A DNA stretch of 64,000 nt. Origin: Bosea sp. BIWAKO-01. GTDB lineage: Bacteria > Pseudomonadota > Alphaproteobacteria > Rhizobiales > Beijerinckiaceae. The position numbers and the translations under genes are program-made. The DNA lies in assembly GCF_001748145.1 (NCBI RefSeq), contig NZ_BCQA01000001.1, positions 2,692,501 to 2,756,500 on the forward strand. The letters run 5' to 3'. The notes under the pieces are model-generated. The model made no database searches and was not told where the DNA came from. It saw only the letters and a program-made list of their open reading frames with translations. Position 1 is the stretch's first letter. Every line of letters begins with the position of its first letter. Shown here piece by piece: positions 16,397 through 25,062 of the stretch.

Positions 16397-17689
16397 ATGG
16401 ACAATCGCACTCTTACGCGCCGCCGCTTCGGCCTGCTCGCCACCGGAGCGGCCGCGTCGTTGGCTCTGCCGCGGCGAACCTTCGCTCAGGCCCGGACGGT
16501 GACGCCGCTCGGGCACCGCGTCCACCAGACCTCGGCCACGACGGGACCGGGCGGCGACGCCACCGAAGCCTGGCGCAAGCAGGCGGGCGCGGCGGTCAAC
16601 TGGGTCACTTTCGGCGACGTCAACGCCATCCACGAGCGTCTCCTCCGCGAGGTCACGCTGGCCGAGACCTCGATCGATGTCGCCTATCTGCTCAACGGCC
16701 GTGCCGTACCGCGCAATCTCAAACTGTTCGAGCCGCTGGATGCGTTGCTGCGGGATGCGCCCGTCGAGGATTTCGCCGATTTTGCGCCGGGGCTGGTCGA
16801 TCCATTGAAGGTCGATGGCGCCCTGCACGGCATTCCGGTTCGCCATGCCACCAATGCCTTGATCTATAATGAGGCGCTGCTGGAAGAACGCGGCATCACC
16901 AAGCTGCCTGGCACCTTCGAGGAGTTGATCGAGGCGGCGCGCAAGCTGACCTTCAAGCGTGAGGACGGCACACAGGTCAACGGCCTCGCTTTCACCGCGG
17001 TCTTTGCCTCCAATTTCCTGACGCTCGCCCGCTGTCTCGGCGGCGACTACATGACCAGCGATGGCAAGCTCGTCGCGGCCGAGGCGCCCATGGTGAAGGC
17101 CCTGGCGGTGCTCGCCGAGCTCTACAAGGCCGGCGTGCTCCCGCGCAATTTCGCGACCGTCAACAACGAGGAGATCACCACCTGGATGCAGCAGGGCAGG
17201 GCGGCGATGACGATCAACCCCTTCGCCCGGCTGGTGACCTATAACGATCCGGCCAAGGGCAAGTATGGCGGGCGCTTCAAGTCGCTGCTGCCGCCGATGG
17301 CCTCCGACCTCGTCGGCAAGGTCGCATTTGCGCCGACAGTCGAGTTCTGGTCGCTGGTGATCCCCAGGAACAGCAAGCAGAAGCCGCTGTCCTGGGATTT
17401 CATCCGGGCTCTCTCGTCGAAGGCCGGCACCAAGACGATGGCGCTGAATGGCAACGGTCCGGTCCGAATCTCGACCTATGCCGACCCGGCGCTGATTGCC
17501 GCGATGCCCTATGCGGCAGACGAGGCGGCTGCGCTCAAGGCCTCTCGCATCCACCTTCCGGCCTTCGACGAGCAGGCGCGCGCCCACGACATCTTCATCG
17601 AGGAGACGCAGGCCGCGGTGCTCGGCATCAAGCCGCCGCAGCAGGCGATGGACGACGCGGTGAAGCGCGTTCGCCCGCTGCTCGGCTAG
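16397..17689 (+). CDS. Sugar ABC transporter binding protein, copy 2
   Basis: 430-aa paralogue of the preceding gene. Tat-type leader with TRRRFGLLATG and cleavage near RTFAQ. It keeps the paralogue's landmark motifs (NGNGPVRISTYADP, WMQQGRAAM) but differs in the ligand-binding middle. The start follows TGGAGGAACGCC. Tandem duplication with divergence suggests two related ligands sharing one permease pair. Confidence 0.92.
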   Translation: MDNRTLTRRRFGLLATGAAASLALPRRTFAQARTVTPLGHRVHQTSATTGPGGDATEAWRKQAGAAVNWVTFGDVNAIHERLLREVTLAETSIDVAYLLNGRAVPRNLKLFEPLDALLRDAPVEDFADFAPGLVDPLKVDGALHGIPVRHATNALIYNEALLEERGITKLPGTFEELIEAARKLTFKREDGTQVNGLAFTAVFASNFLTLARCLGGDYMTSDGKLVAAEAPMVKALAVLAELYKAGVLPRNFATVNNEEITTWMQQGRAAMTINPFARLVTYNDPAKGKYGGRFKSLLPPMASDLVGKVAFAPTVEFWSLVIPRNSKQKPLSWDFIRALSSKAGTKTMALNGNGPVRISTYADPALIAAMPYAADEAAALKASRIHLPAFDEQARAHDIFIEETQAAVLGIKPPQQAMDDAVKRVRPLLG

Positions 17690-17693
17690 GCGG

Positions 17694-18443
17694 GTGCAAG
17701 CGCTTCAAGGTCGCGTCGCGCTCATCACCGGCGCGGCGCGGGGGATTGGTCTGGCCGTGGCATCGGAACTGGCCAGGGCCGGTGCCCATGCCGTGCTTCA
17801 TGATCGCGATGCGGCCGCAACCGAGGCGGCGCTTGAGCCGCTGCAAGGGGGCGGGCTTAAGGCGAGCGGCCTGATCGCGGATCTTGCCGATCTGGCCGCG
17901 CCGGTGCGGATGCGTGATGACCTGAGGGTTCAGGGCCTTGCCCCCGACATCCTGGTGCTGTGCGCTTCGGCCGAGCTCAGGGAGCGATGGGACGCTGTCA
18001 GCGATCGCGCCCTCGCATTGCAGAGCGAAGTCAACCTCCACGCCACGTTACGCCTGATCCAGGCCTTCCTGCCCGGCATGATCACGGGCGGCTTTGGCCG
18101 GGTGGTCGCGATCGGCAGCGTTCAAGAGGCCAGGCCCAATGCCGATTGCCTCTACTATGCCGCCACCAAGGCGGCCCAGACCAGCGTGATCCTGAATCTC
18201 GCGCGCACCGTGCGGGCGCCGGATGTCACCTTCAACGTGATCAAACCGGGCGCAATCCTGACCGATCGCAATCGCGCCGTGCTGGCCGACCCCGTCTATG
18301 AGGCAGCGGTCCTGGAGCGCGTCCCACTTGGGCGGATCGGCGCACCACGCGACTGCGCCGGGGTGGCGCTGCTGCTGTGCCGCGACGAGGGAGCCTATAT
18401 CAACGGCGCCGAGATCGCGGTCGATGGCGGATTGCGATTGTAG
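17694..18443 (+). CDS. Short-chain dehydrogenase/reductase (classical SDR)
   Basis: 249-aa NAD(P)-dependent oxidoreductase starting at GTG 17694, 5 bases after the binding protein. TGxxxGxG motif in ITGAARGIG, catalytic Ser in AIGSVQEA and the YxxxK motif in YYAATKAA; the C-terminal NGAEIAVDGG is typical. Ala-rich and without a membrane segment. In context it probably oxidises or reduces a sugar acid or its keto-deoxy product made by the dehydratase. Confidence 0.92.
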   Translation: MQALQGRVALITGAARGIGLAVASELARAGAHAVLHDRDAAATEAALEPLQGGGLKASGLIADLADLAAPVRMRDDLRVQGLAPDILVLCASAELRERWDAVSDRALALQSEVNLHATLRLIQAFLPGMITGGFGRVVAIGSVQEARPNADCLYYAATKAAQTSVILNLARTVRAPDVTFNVIKPGAILTDRNRAVLADPVYEAAVLERVPLGRIGAPRDCAGVALLLCRDEGAYINGAEIAVDGGLRL

Positions 18444-18565
18444 CCCATGCGGCTGGCGGCTGCCGCGAGGCATGCGGGACGCTTCACGCCGCGCAGCCCG
18501 GCGTTTGCGCGCTTGCCCTCCCGGCCGGTCGGGACCTCATGACGCGGCGGTCAAGGGGCATCCTG

Positions 18566-19123
18566 TCACCGCAGCACGACGACCTTGGTACCAGTCCTGA
18601 CGCGATCGTAGAGGTCGACAACATCGCGATTGGTCATTCGGATGCAGCCTGACGATACGGCCGCTCCGATGGTGTTGGGCTCATTGGAGCCATGGATGCG
18701 ATACAGGCTTGATCCGAGATAGAGCGCGCGCGCGCCCAGGGGATTGTCGATGCCGCCCGGCATGTAGCGCGGCAAATCGGGCCGGCGTTTGAGCATCTGC
18801 GCCGGGGGGCGCCAATCCGGCCATTCGCGCTTTCTCGTGACGAACTTGGTCCCCGACCAGCTAAAGCCCTGCCGTCCGACGCCGACGCCATAGCGGATCG
18901 CCTGCCCGTTCCCGAGCACGTAGAAAAGTCGCCGCTGGCTCGTTGAGATGACGATCGTGCCAGGCGCGTATTGCCTGCCCCACGGCACGATCTGGCGAGG
19001 GATCGGCTGTTCGCTGAAGATGTTCAGGAAATCGGCAAGCCCGCGGCTGACCGTATTGTCGTAGGCGTGGGCAGGCGCTGAAAGCGCCAGCGCCGCAACG
19101 AAAAGAACGATAGCGCGCAGCAT
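18566..19123 (-). CDS. L,D-transpeptidase (YkuD domain)
   Basis: 185-aa exported enzyme that links peptidoglycan stem peptides or anchors proteins to them. Signal peptide residues 1-20 (AIVLFVAALALSAPAHA). The YkuD catalytic motif is present: IHGSNEPNTIGAAVSSGCIRM with catalytic Cys in SSGCIR and the conserved His in IHGS, followed by VVDLYDRV. Domain-only size is normal for alphaproteobacterial copies. Single gene convergent with the SDR gene. Confidence 0.93.
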   Translation of the reverse strand: MLRAIVLFVAALALSAPAHAYDNTVSRGLADFLNIFSEQPIPRQIVPWGRQYAPGTIVISTSQRRLFYVLGNGQAIRYGVGVGRQGFSWSGTKFVTRKREWPDWRPPAQMLKRRPDLPRYMPGGIDNPLGARALYLGSSLYRIHGSNEPNTIGAAVSSGCIRMTNRDVVDLYDRVRTGTKVVVLR

Positions 19124-19220
19124 GTCCGGCCCTGCAACGCCCCCACCCGGAGATTCAAGGGAGAAATGGAGAGGACGTCAAGACGGAATGCGCCAGCGCA
19201 GACTGGCGCGCGGCCGGAGC

Positions 19221-19955
19221 TCAGCGCCGCGCATATCTTGGAGGCGTCAAGCTGCGCGCAAACCAGTCGATGAAGCCGATGATGTCGAAGACCGGGCGTC
19301 CGGTCGCCTCTGCAATCGCAGCGGCGTGAGGCGGCAGATTGGTGCATTCGCAGAGGATCGCCCCGACATTGGGATGCCTGGCCACGAGCGCCAGCGCTGC
19401 ATCGATGACCTCCCGCTCGAGCGTCGCGAAATCCGAAATTCCGCCCTGGCCGCCATAGACGCGACGAAACAGGCTCTCCGGCGCCAGGCCTTCGATCGGC
19501 GTGTCCGTCCTGACGCCGACTGCTGCGAGGTGCCTTCGGGTCAGCGCGTCCGCTGCGAAGGTGAGGATGCCGACCTGTTGGCCGGCGGGTAGCATCGCCT
19601 CGATCACCGGTGCCTGGAGCAGGCTGCTCGTCGCCACCGGCACCGGCAGCGCGGCCGCCATCTCCTTCTGCAGGAGCGCCAGGAAGCCGCAGCTCGTCGT
19701 TATGCCGCGCACGCCGGTCGCGACGAGATCGAGCGCCGCATCGATGAAGGGTTCGAGCAGTCCGGCGGCCTGCCCATGGACCACCGCATCCGGACTTGCG
19801 CCGCGCACAACACGGAACTGCACCGGGAAAGGCCATGTCCGCCCGTTGCCGATATCGCCGGGCAGGCGCTGGAACTGCGTGTCGAGCATGAGCACGCCGA
19901 TCCCGAGATCGGTTACGACGCCGGTTGCCCGCGCGGAAGTGAAATTGCCGTTCAC
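19221..19955 (-). CDS. Aspartate/glutamate racemase superfamily protein
   Basis: 244 aa from GTG 19955; longer starts at 20006 (ATG) or 20111 are possible but add a low-complexity N-terminus. Two Cys positions expected for the racemase fold are visible, C89 in ITTSCGF and C202/C204 in ILCECTNLPPH. The opening LGIGVLMLDTQFQRLPGDIGN is typical of an Asp/Glu-racemase or hydantoin-racemase-like branch. It could racemise an amino acid or act on an aryl- or alkyl-malonate. Its proximity to M81 peptidases and a D-amino-acid-type PLP enzyme makes amino-acid racemisation attractive but unproven. Confidence 0.8.
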   Translation of the reverse strand: MNGNFTSARATGVVTDLGIGVLMLDTQFQRLPGDIGNGRTWPFPVQFRVVRGASPDAVVHGQAAGLLEPFIDAALDLVATGVRGITTSCGFLALLQKEMAAALPVPVATSSLLQAPVIEAMLPAGQQVGILTFAADALTRRHLAAVGVRTDTPIEGLAPESLFRRVYGGQGGISDFATLEREVIDAALALVARHPNVGAILCECTNLPPHAAAIAEATGRPVFDIIGFIDWFARSLTPPRYARR

Positions 19956-20061
19956 GATGCCATTTCCATGCTCGAGTGTTTCGCGATGGTCGCCACGACA
20001 ATGCATCGGACCGCCAGGTGCTGCGGCCAGAGATAGGGAAGGCGGCCCACCCCGATGGGCT

Positions 20062-20256
20062 TCAGCGGAGGTCGATGGTCGTCTCGACACTGTGCTGAAG
20101 CGAGGGCACATCCTCTGACGTGAGACTCATCCGCAGGCGCACGACGCGTCCCTGCAGGTCTCCTTCGCGTACGACGCGCTCGATCTCGCGTTGAGAGGTC
20201 ACTCCGACCTCCTTCAGGAACTTCCGGACGGCCATGTTGAAACGGTCCTCATCCAT
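20062..20256 (-). CDS. Small conserved protein (DUF6494-like), 64 aa
   Basis: 64 aa from the ATG at 20256. Opens with DEDRFNMAVRKFLKEVGVTSQREIERVVREG, of which the NMAVRKFLKEVGVTSQREIE block is what I remember from a small widespread proteobacterial family (DUF6494). The second half is beta-like (VVRLRMSLTSEDV). Cytoplasmic, role unknown. The in-frame extension to 20319 has no convincing start. The family name is from memory and should be checked. Confidence 0.7.
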   Translation of the reverse strand: MDEDRFNMAVRKFLKEVGVTSQREIERVVREGDLQGRVVRLRMSLTSEDVPSLQHSVETTIDLR

Positions 20257-20370
20257 GATCGTTCTCCAAGGTCGCTGCCAAGGGCTGCATGCGTCGGTGA
20301 TACACCCAGATGAGCTCACCGGCAGCAGCGCGCATGCGAGAACATGCCAGCCTTTGGCATCGAACGAGGG

Positions 20371-21885
20371 TCACCCTTCGTTCGGCGTGTCCTCCGCATG
20401 GATCGGAAACACGGGCTGGCGGAGCTGCGTATAGGGCAGCGAAGCGATCTTGCTGGTGCAGGGGCCGGCCGTCGCAACCGTGTAGCTGCCCTTGGCGATT
20501 TTGTCGTAGGCGCGCCGATGCGCCACGGCCGCCTTGACGCCGATCGCCTTCATCGACTCCGGATGGATGCCCTGCGAGCGGAACTGCCCAAGGTCGAAGG
20601 GAGGCGTCTTGCGGCTGGTCAGCAGCACGCTGATGCCGCGTCCAGTGGTCACCACGGCGGAGGGCCCCATGCTGAAATGGGCACCCTGGGAGGCGGCGAG
20701 ATGGCTGTTCAGGTCCTCCAGCGCAAAGTCGCCATCGCTTCGGCTGACGAACCGGGCCTCGATCTCGACCGGGCCTTCGGCGATGGCGCTCCCCTTGCCG
20801 CCGACCGAGATCCTGCGGACATCGCCCGGCCTGGCATCAGCAAGCGCGGCAACCGCCGCCGCGTCGGCAATGGCGACGGCACAGTTCTCGACCTGATGGC
20901 GCAGGAACGCGCGGAGCACGGACGTGCCGTCGCCTGGCGCGCCGCCACCGATATTGTCCGCCGGCTCGACGACGATATAGGGGCCGCCCGGGAGGCGCAG
21001 CAGCTCCGCGACGGCGCCGTCGAGATCCCACTCGCTCGGCAGGCCGAAGGCGCGCAAGGCCACGGCCGTTTCACTGAGCCGCGCCAGGGCTTCGCGCGCC
21101 TCAGCTTCCGCTCCCGTGGTCACCACGCAGAATGCGACGCCGGCCTCGGGAACATCGGAGAATGAATAGCCGCCGACGACGTTGACAGCCCAGATCGCGG
21201 GATCCTCGCTTTCGATCGCCCGAGCCATGGCCTCAAGCTCGCGCATCGGCCGGTCGGCCGTTCCGGTTCCTGTCGGTGGCCACATGACGGGGGCGTTGCA
21301 CGAATACATGCGCGGAAGGCTGTTCTCGTTCAGGGCCCGCGCGAGCAGCTGCGCCGCGCGCTTGGCCGATTCCCGAGCATCGGTGTGAGGGTTCTCGCGA
21401 TAGGCGACGAGGCCGTTGGCGTGTGCAGCCATGGCCGCGGTGAAATTCGCGTGGAGGTCGAAGACACCGAAGACCGGCAGGTTCTCGCAGCCGGGCACCG
21501 CACGGATATGGGCGAGCAAAGCGCCCTCCGGGTCGAGACATGCCGACGTCACCATGGCGCCGTGCAGCGCGAGCCAGATGCCGTCGAGGCCGCCATTCGC
21601 GAGGGCGGCCGTGAGCCCCGCGTCAAACTCGCCTCGGAAGCGATCGAAGACAGCCTGTTCGACGGTGCCCGAGGGCAGGGCGGTGTAATCGATGGTCGGC
21701 ACGACCTCCCATCCCTCGGCTTCCGCCACCTCCAGGAAGCCATCGAGGGTGGAACCGTCCCCACGCCGCTGCAAGATCTCGCCGCCACGTCGGATCGTGA
21801 AGTCGGCAAGTGTCGTAATCTCGTCGACGAAGCTGTGCGTCTCGTGGAACAGCGCGGCGAGCAGGATGCGGCGGGTGCGTGACAT
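20371..21885 (-). CDS. M81 family metallopeptidase (MlrC/microcystinase-C type), copy 1
   Basis: 504-aa zinc peptidase of family M81, named for MlrC, which degrades linearised microcystin. Seen: the N-terminal FHETHSF element, LHGAM (~108-111), the metal site VFDLHANFT (D143, H145) and ENPHTDA (H167), then the C-terminal MlrC domain with PADNIGGGAPGDGT and MGPSAVVTTGRG. No signal peptide, so cytoplasmic. Transcribed away from copy 2 across a shared control region containing the RTTYC-N7-GRAAC site. Substrate probably a small peptide or amide with unusual residues. Confidence 0.9.
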   Translation of the reverse strand: MSRTRRILLAALFHETHSFVDEITTLADFTIRRGGEILQRRGDGSTLDGFLEVAEAEGWEVVPTIDYTALPSGTVEQAVFDRFRGEFDAGLTAALANGGLDGIWLALHGAMVTSACLDPEGALLAHIRAVPGCENLPVFGVFDLHANFTAAMAAHANGLVAYRENPHTDARESAKRAAQLLARALNENSLPRMYSCNAPVMWPPTGTGTADRPMRELEAMARAIESEDPAIWAVNVVGGYSFSDVPEAGVAFCVVTTGAEAEAREALARLSETAVALRAFGLPSEWDLDGAVAELLRLPGGPYIVVEPADNIGGGAPGDGTSVLRAFLRHQVENCAVAIADAAAVAALADARPGDVRRISVGGKGSAIAEGPVEIEARFVSRSDGDFALEDLNSHLAASQGAHFSMGPSAVVTTGRGISVLLTSRKTPPFDLGQFRSQGIHPESMKAIGVKAAVAHRRAYDKIAKGSYTVATAGPCTSKIASLPYTQLRQPVFPIHAEDTPNEG

Positions 21886-21961
21886 GCGGACGAAACCAAT
21901 CTCGACGGGTGTGGCGTTACTCCATTTCGGACGCCGGATCGTTCCGGATCAAGGCGCCATT

Positions 21962-21978
21962 ATTCCGTCTGGAGAAAC
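21962..21978. promoter_or_regulatory. Shared operator, site A (between divergent M81 genes)
   Basis: ATTCC-N7-GAAAC. On the plus strand 9 bases separate it from a TTGACA box (21988-21993). On the minus strand 9 bases separate it from TTGATC (21952-21947). The same layout recurs at 24861, 30376 and 36442, so this is read as the binding site of a common activator serving both M81 genes. Confidence 0.6.
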
Positions 21979-21987
21979 CACCTTGCT

Positions 21988-22017
21988 TTGACAGGTGGAA
22001 GCGACCTCCCGTTAGAT
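21988..22017 (+). promoter_or_regulatory. Promoter of M81 copy 2
   Basis: TTGACA (21988-21993) and TTAGAT (22012-22017), 18-base spacer, about 60 bases before the start codon. Consensus match only, supported by its fixed distance from the operator. Confidence 0.55.
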
Positions 22018-22074
22018 CGGCGCGGGGAGCGGGACGATGCGGCTGCTTCGTCTCGCCGAGCGGGGGCTATCTGC

Positions 22075-23538
22075 ATGCGCGTCTTCGTTGCATCGCTGGC
22101 GACAGAAACCAACACCTTCGCTCCGCTCTTCGTCGATCGCAGCGCCTTCGAGGCGGCCTTCTACTGTCCGCCGGGCACTCATCCGGAAACGCCGACACTG
22201 TGCTCGGCGCCGATGGTCGCCGCCCGCCGCCGGGCCGCAAGCGAGGGCTACACCCTGATCGAGGGCACCGCGACATGGGCGGAGCCTGCAGGGCTTGTCT
22301 CGCGCGAGGGCTATGAAAGCCTGCGGGACGAAATCCTTAGCCAGCTGCGCGCCGCGCTTCCCGTCGATATCGTGCTGTTTGGCCTACATGGCGCGATGGT
22401 CGCGCGCGACTACGACGATTGCGAGGGCGACCTGATGGCGCGTGCGCGCGCCATCGCCGGTCCCGACTGCATCATCGGGGCCGAGCTCGACATGCATTGC
22501 CATCTGACCACTGAGATGGTCGATGCGGCGGACGTCATCGTTGCCTTCAAGGAGTTTCCGCATACGGATTTCCTCGATCGGGCCGAGGATCTGCTCGAGC
22601 TCTGCCTGCGGGCCGCGCGTGGCCAAGTGAAACCCGTCAGCGCCGTCTTCGACTGCCGCGGGATTGCGAGCTTCATGACAAGCCGCGAACCAGGCCGCAG
22701 TTTCGTCGACCGTATCCAGGCGATGGAAGGCCGGGACGGTATCCTGAGCATCTCGGTCGCGCACGGCTTCCAGGCGGCGGACGTGGCGGATGTCGGCACG
22801 AAGGTGCTCGTCATCGCCGATGGCGATGCGGACAAGGCGGCGGCGCTCGCCAAGACGCTTGGGCTGGAAATCCTGCGCTGGGGGCCCAGCGGTGCGGCGC
22901 CGAAGCACTACAAGCCTGATGAGGGTATCGAGGCCGCGCTGGCACTGGCGCAGGATGGCCGTCCCGTCATCCTCGCCGATCGCTGGGACAATCCCGGCGG
23001 CGGCGTCGCCGGCGATTCCTCGGTGATGGTCGAGGCTTTGCTCAGGCGGCCTGAGGTGCCGGCTGCGATCGGAGCGCTCTGGGACCCTGTCGCGGTGAGT
23101 CTGTGCCGGGCTGCCGGGGTCGGAGCTGAAATATCCCTGCGCTTCGCGGGAAAGGCTGCGCCCTCATCGGGCCGGCCGATCGATGCCACGGTGGTGGTCA
23201 CAGGCACGACGCCCGACCTGGTCGTGCCATTCGCGCAAAGCTGGGTTTCGCTCGGGGCGGCTGCGGCGATCCGCATCGGCAATCTCGACATCGTTCTCGC
23301 CTCGACGCGCGCCCAGACTTTCAGTCCTCCGGTCTTCACCAATCTCGGCGTTGATCTGGCCGCGAAGCGGGTCGTGGTGGTCAAATCCTCGAACCATTTC
23401 CACGCGGCCTTTGCGCCGATCGCGGCCAGCGTTCTCTATCTCGACAGTGGCGGTCCCTATCCACCGGATGCCAGCAAGATCCCCTACACCAAGATTAGCC
23501 GCCCATTCTCGCCGCTGGACCCGAACCCATGGCTCTGA
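22075..23538 (+). CDS. M81 family metallopeptidase, copy 2
   Basis: 487 aa from the ATG at 22075 (MRVFVASLATETNTF); the longer frame from 21988 would start inside the promoter. Metal site in AELDMHCHLT (D139, H141) and KEFPHTDF (H163), LHGAM at 104-108, and the MlrC C-terminal domain with DRWDNPGGGVAGDSS. It overlaps the next gene, a DSD1-like PLP enzyme, by 10 bases, indicating coupled expression. Divergence from copies 1 and 3 suggests a different peptide or amide substrate. Confidence 0.9.
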   Translation: MRVFVASLATETNTFAPLFVDRSAFEAAFYCPPGTHPETPTLCSAPMVAARRRAASEGYTLIEGTATWAEPAGLVSREGYESLRDEILSQLRAALPVDIVLFGLHGAMVARDYDDCEGDLMARARAIAGPDCIIGAELDMHCHLTTEMVDAADVIVAFKEFPHTDFLDRAEDLLELCLRAARGQVKPVSAVFDCRGIASFMTSREPGRSFVDRIQAMEGRDGILSISVAHGFQAADVADVGTKVLVIADGDADKAAALAKTLGLEILRWGPSGAAPKHYKPDEGIEAALALAQDGRPVILADRWDNPGGGVAGDSSVMVEALLRRPEVPAAIGALWDPVAVSLCRAAGVGAEISLRFAGKAAPSSGRPIDATVVVTGTTPDLVVPFAQSWVSLGAAAAIRIGNLDIVLASTRAQTFSPPVFTNLGVDLAAKRVVVVKSSNHFHAAFAPIAASVLYLDSGGPYPPDASKIPYTKISRPFSPLDPNPWL

Positions 23539-24839
23539 TCGCCTCCGGTGGCGCGCTACCGCGTCTGTCACTCGCCGATATCGACGATCAACGACTCGAC
23601 GGGCTGAGCAAGGGGTTGCCGCCAGGCATATCGGGCCTGCGACTGGGCGATATCGGGACGCAAGGCTGGAATGTTCTGGCCGGCGACCTGCCGCTCCCGC
23701 TTGCGGTGATCCGCGAGAGCGCGTTGCGGCGGAACAGCGAATGGATGAGCGCGTTCACGGCGGGCAATGGCCTCGTGATCGCGCCCCATGGCAAGACCAC
23801 CATGGCTCCGCAGCTCTTCGACCTGCAGATTGCCGACGGCGCCTGGGCCATCACCGTGGCGACGATCCAGCAGCTTCAGGTGTGCCGCCATTTCGGCGTC
23901 AGGCGCGTGATCCTCGCCAACCAACCCGTCGGGCGCCAGGAAATCGCCGCCTGCCTCGACGCGGTGATGGATGAAGGCTTTGCGTTGTATTGCCTGGCCG
24001 ACAGCGTCGAAGGCGTCGCATTGCTGGCGGAGGCCGCCCGGCGTGCGCCGCCGCCATCAGGCAATCCTTTGCGCATCCTGGTCGAGATCGGCTTCGTGGG
24101 CGGCCGGACGGGCGCGCGCAGCCGAGACGAGGCGATGGCGATTGCCCGTGCCATTCATGGGGCGGCTGGGCTGCAACTCGCTGGCTTCGAATGTTTCGAA
24201 GGGTTGCACAGTGTCACTGCGGGTGCAGACCGCCTGCTCGATGACATGATCGACGTGGCGCTGGCGGCCGAAGCGGAGGGTTTGCTCGGTCCCGATCCGA
24301 TGGTGCTGAGCGCTGGTGGAACCTCGCTATTCGACCGCGTCGGAGAGAAATTGAACGCGGCGTCCTTTGCACGGCCAATCGTGAAGGTGCTGCGCTCGGG
24401 CTGCTACCTGACCCATGATTCAACAGCCTATGCCAGTGCATTCCAGCGCATCGTCATGGAAACCAGCTTGACCCTGCCGGCGGGCGGCCTCGAGCCGGCG
24501 CTTGAGGTCTGGGCCTATGTCCAGTCGAGGCCCGAGCGCGGGCGCAGCCTGCTCACGGTCGGCAAACGCGACATCAGTTATGATGCGGGCATGCCGGTCG
24601 CACTGCACTGGTTTCGTCCAGGCATGGGCAAGCCCGAACGGATGCCGGCAGGGCACACGGTTCTCGCGCTCAATGACCAGCATTGCCATCTCGGCACGCC
24701 GGAAGAGAGCCCGCTTCAGGTCGGCGACATGGTCGGCTTCGGCATCGGTCATCCCTGCACGACCTTCGACAAATGGGCCCTGCTGATGCTGGTCGACAAC
24801 GATTACGGAGTGCGGGGCGGAATCAGAACGTTCTTTTGA
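23529..24839 (+). CDS. D-serine dehydratase/D-threonine aldolase-like (DSD1 type) PLP enzyme
   Basis: 436-aa fold-type III PLP enzyme. N-terminal alanine-racemase-like barrel with the cofactor Lys in APHGKTTMAP (K89). The C-terminal domain carries NDQHCHL (H385-H387) and GHPC (H408, C410), the places where DSD1 and D-threonine aldolase hold a zinc ion. Such enzymes deaminate D-serine-like or cleave D-3-hydroxy amino acids. It starts inside the end of M81 copy 2, so the peptidase product is plausibly its substrate. Exact reaction not known. Confidence 0.82.
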   Translation: MALIASGGALPRLSLADIDDQRLDGLSKGLPPGISGLRLGDIGTQGWNVLAGDLPLPLAVIRESALRRNSEWMSAFTAGNGLVIAPHGKTTMAPQLFDLQIADGAWAITVATIQQLQVCRHFGVRRVILANQPVGRQEIAACLDAVMDEGFALYCLADSVEGVALLAEAARRAPPPSGNPLRILVEIGFVGGRTGARSRDEAMAIARAIHGAAGLQLAGFECFEGLHSVTAGADRLLDDMIDVALAAEAEGLLGPDPMVLSAGGTSLFDRVGEKLNAASFARPIVKVLRSGCYLTHDSTAYASAFQRIVMETSLTLPAGGLEPALEVWAYVQSRPERGRSLLTVGKRDISYDAGMPVALHWFRPGMGKPERMPAGHTVLALNDQHCHLGTPEESPLQVGDMVGFGIGHPCTTFDKWALLMLVDNDYGVRGGIRTFF

Positions 24840-24860
24840 AGAGCCCTTCGCGGGATCTGT

Positions 24861-24915
24861 GTTTCTCGTTGTGGAACCCGGAATCCTTGACGTGAATTCT
24901 GGTGACTCATAGCCT
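24861..24915 (+). promoter_or_regulatory. Operator and promoter, site B (peptide importer 1)
   Basis: GTTTC-N7-GGAAC (24861-24877), 9 bases, TTGACG (24887-24892), 17 bases, TAGCCT (24910-24915). The gap and the text GGGAATCCTTGAC/CGGAATCCTTGAC are nearly the same as at site C. It is 148 bases before the binding-protein start. Confidence 0.6.
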
Positions 24916-25062
24916 CGATCTCAGAGAGGGATGGTCTGCGGGTGGACAGAAGCGGGCGCCGACAGGCGCCGCGCTTCATGCGGCGGGCGCTGATGGGAGA
25001 TCAGCGTCCTGCAAGCGTCAGGCCGAAATCATGCCCTCTGATCATATGTGGAAGGATCGTTT

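Noticed and set aside
14870..17587. 905-codon minus-strand ORF opposite the two sugar-binding proteins
   Set aside because: High-GC antisense shadow of two clear homologous genes; Arg/Gly/Asp-rich text without recognisable domains or a credible start.
21962..21978. LysR-type T-N11-A site as explanation for the shared operators
   Set aside because: The 17-mers do satisfy T-N11-A, but no LysR gene lies in the block and the IclR gene is adjacent to site D. Kept as an alternative only.
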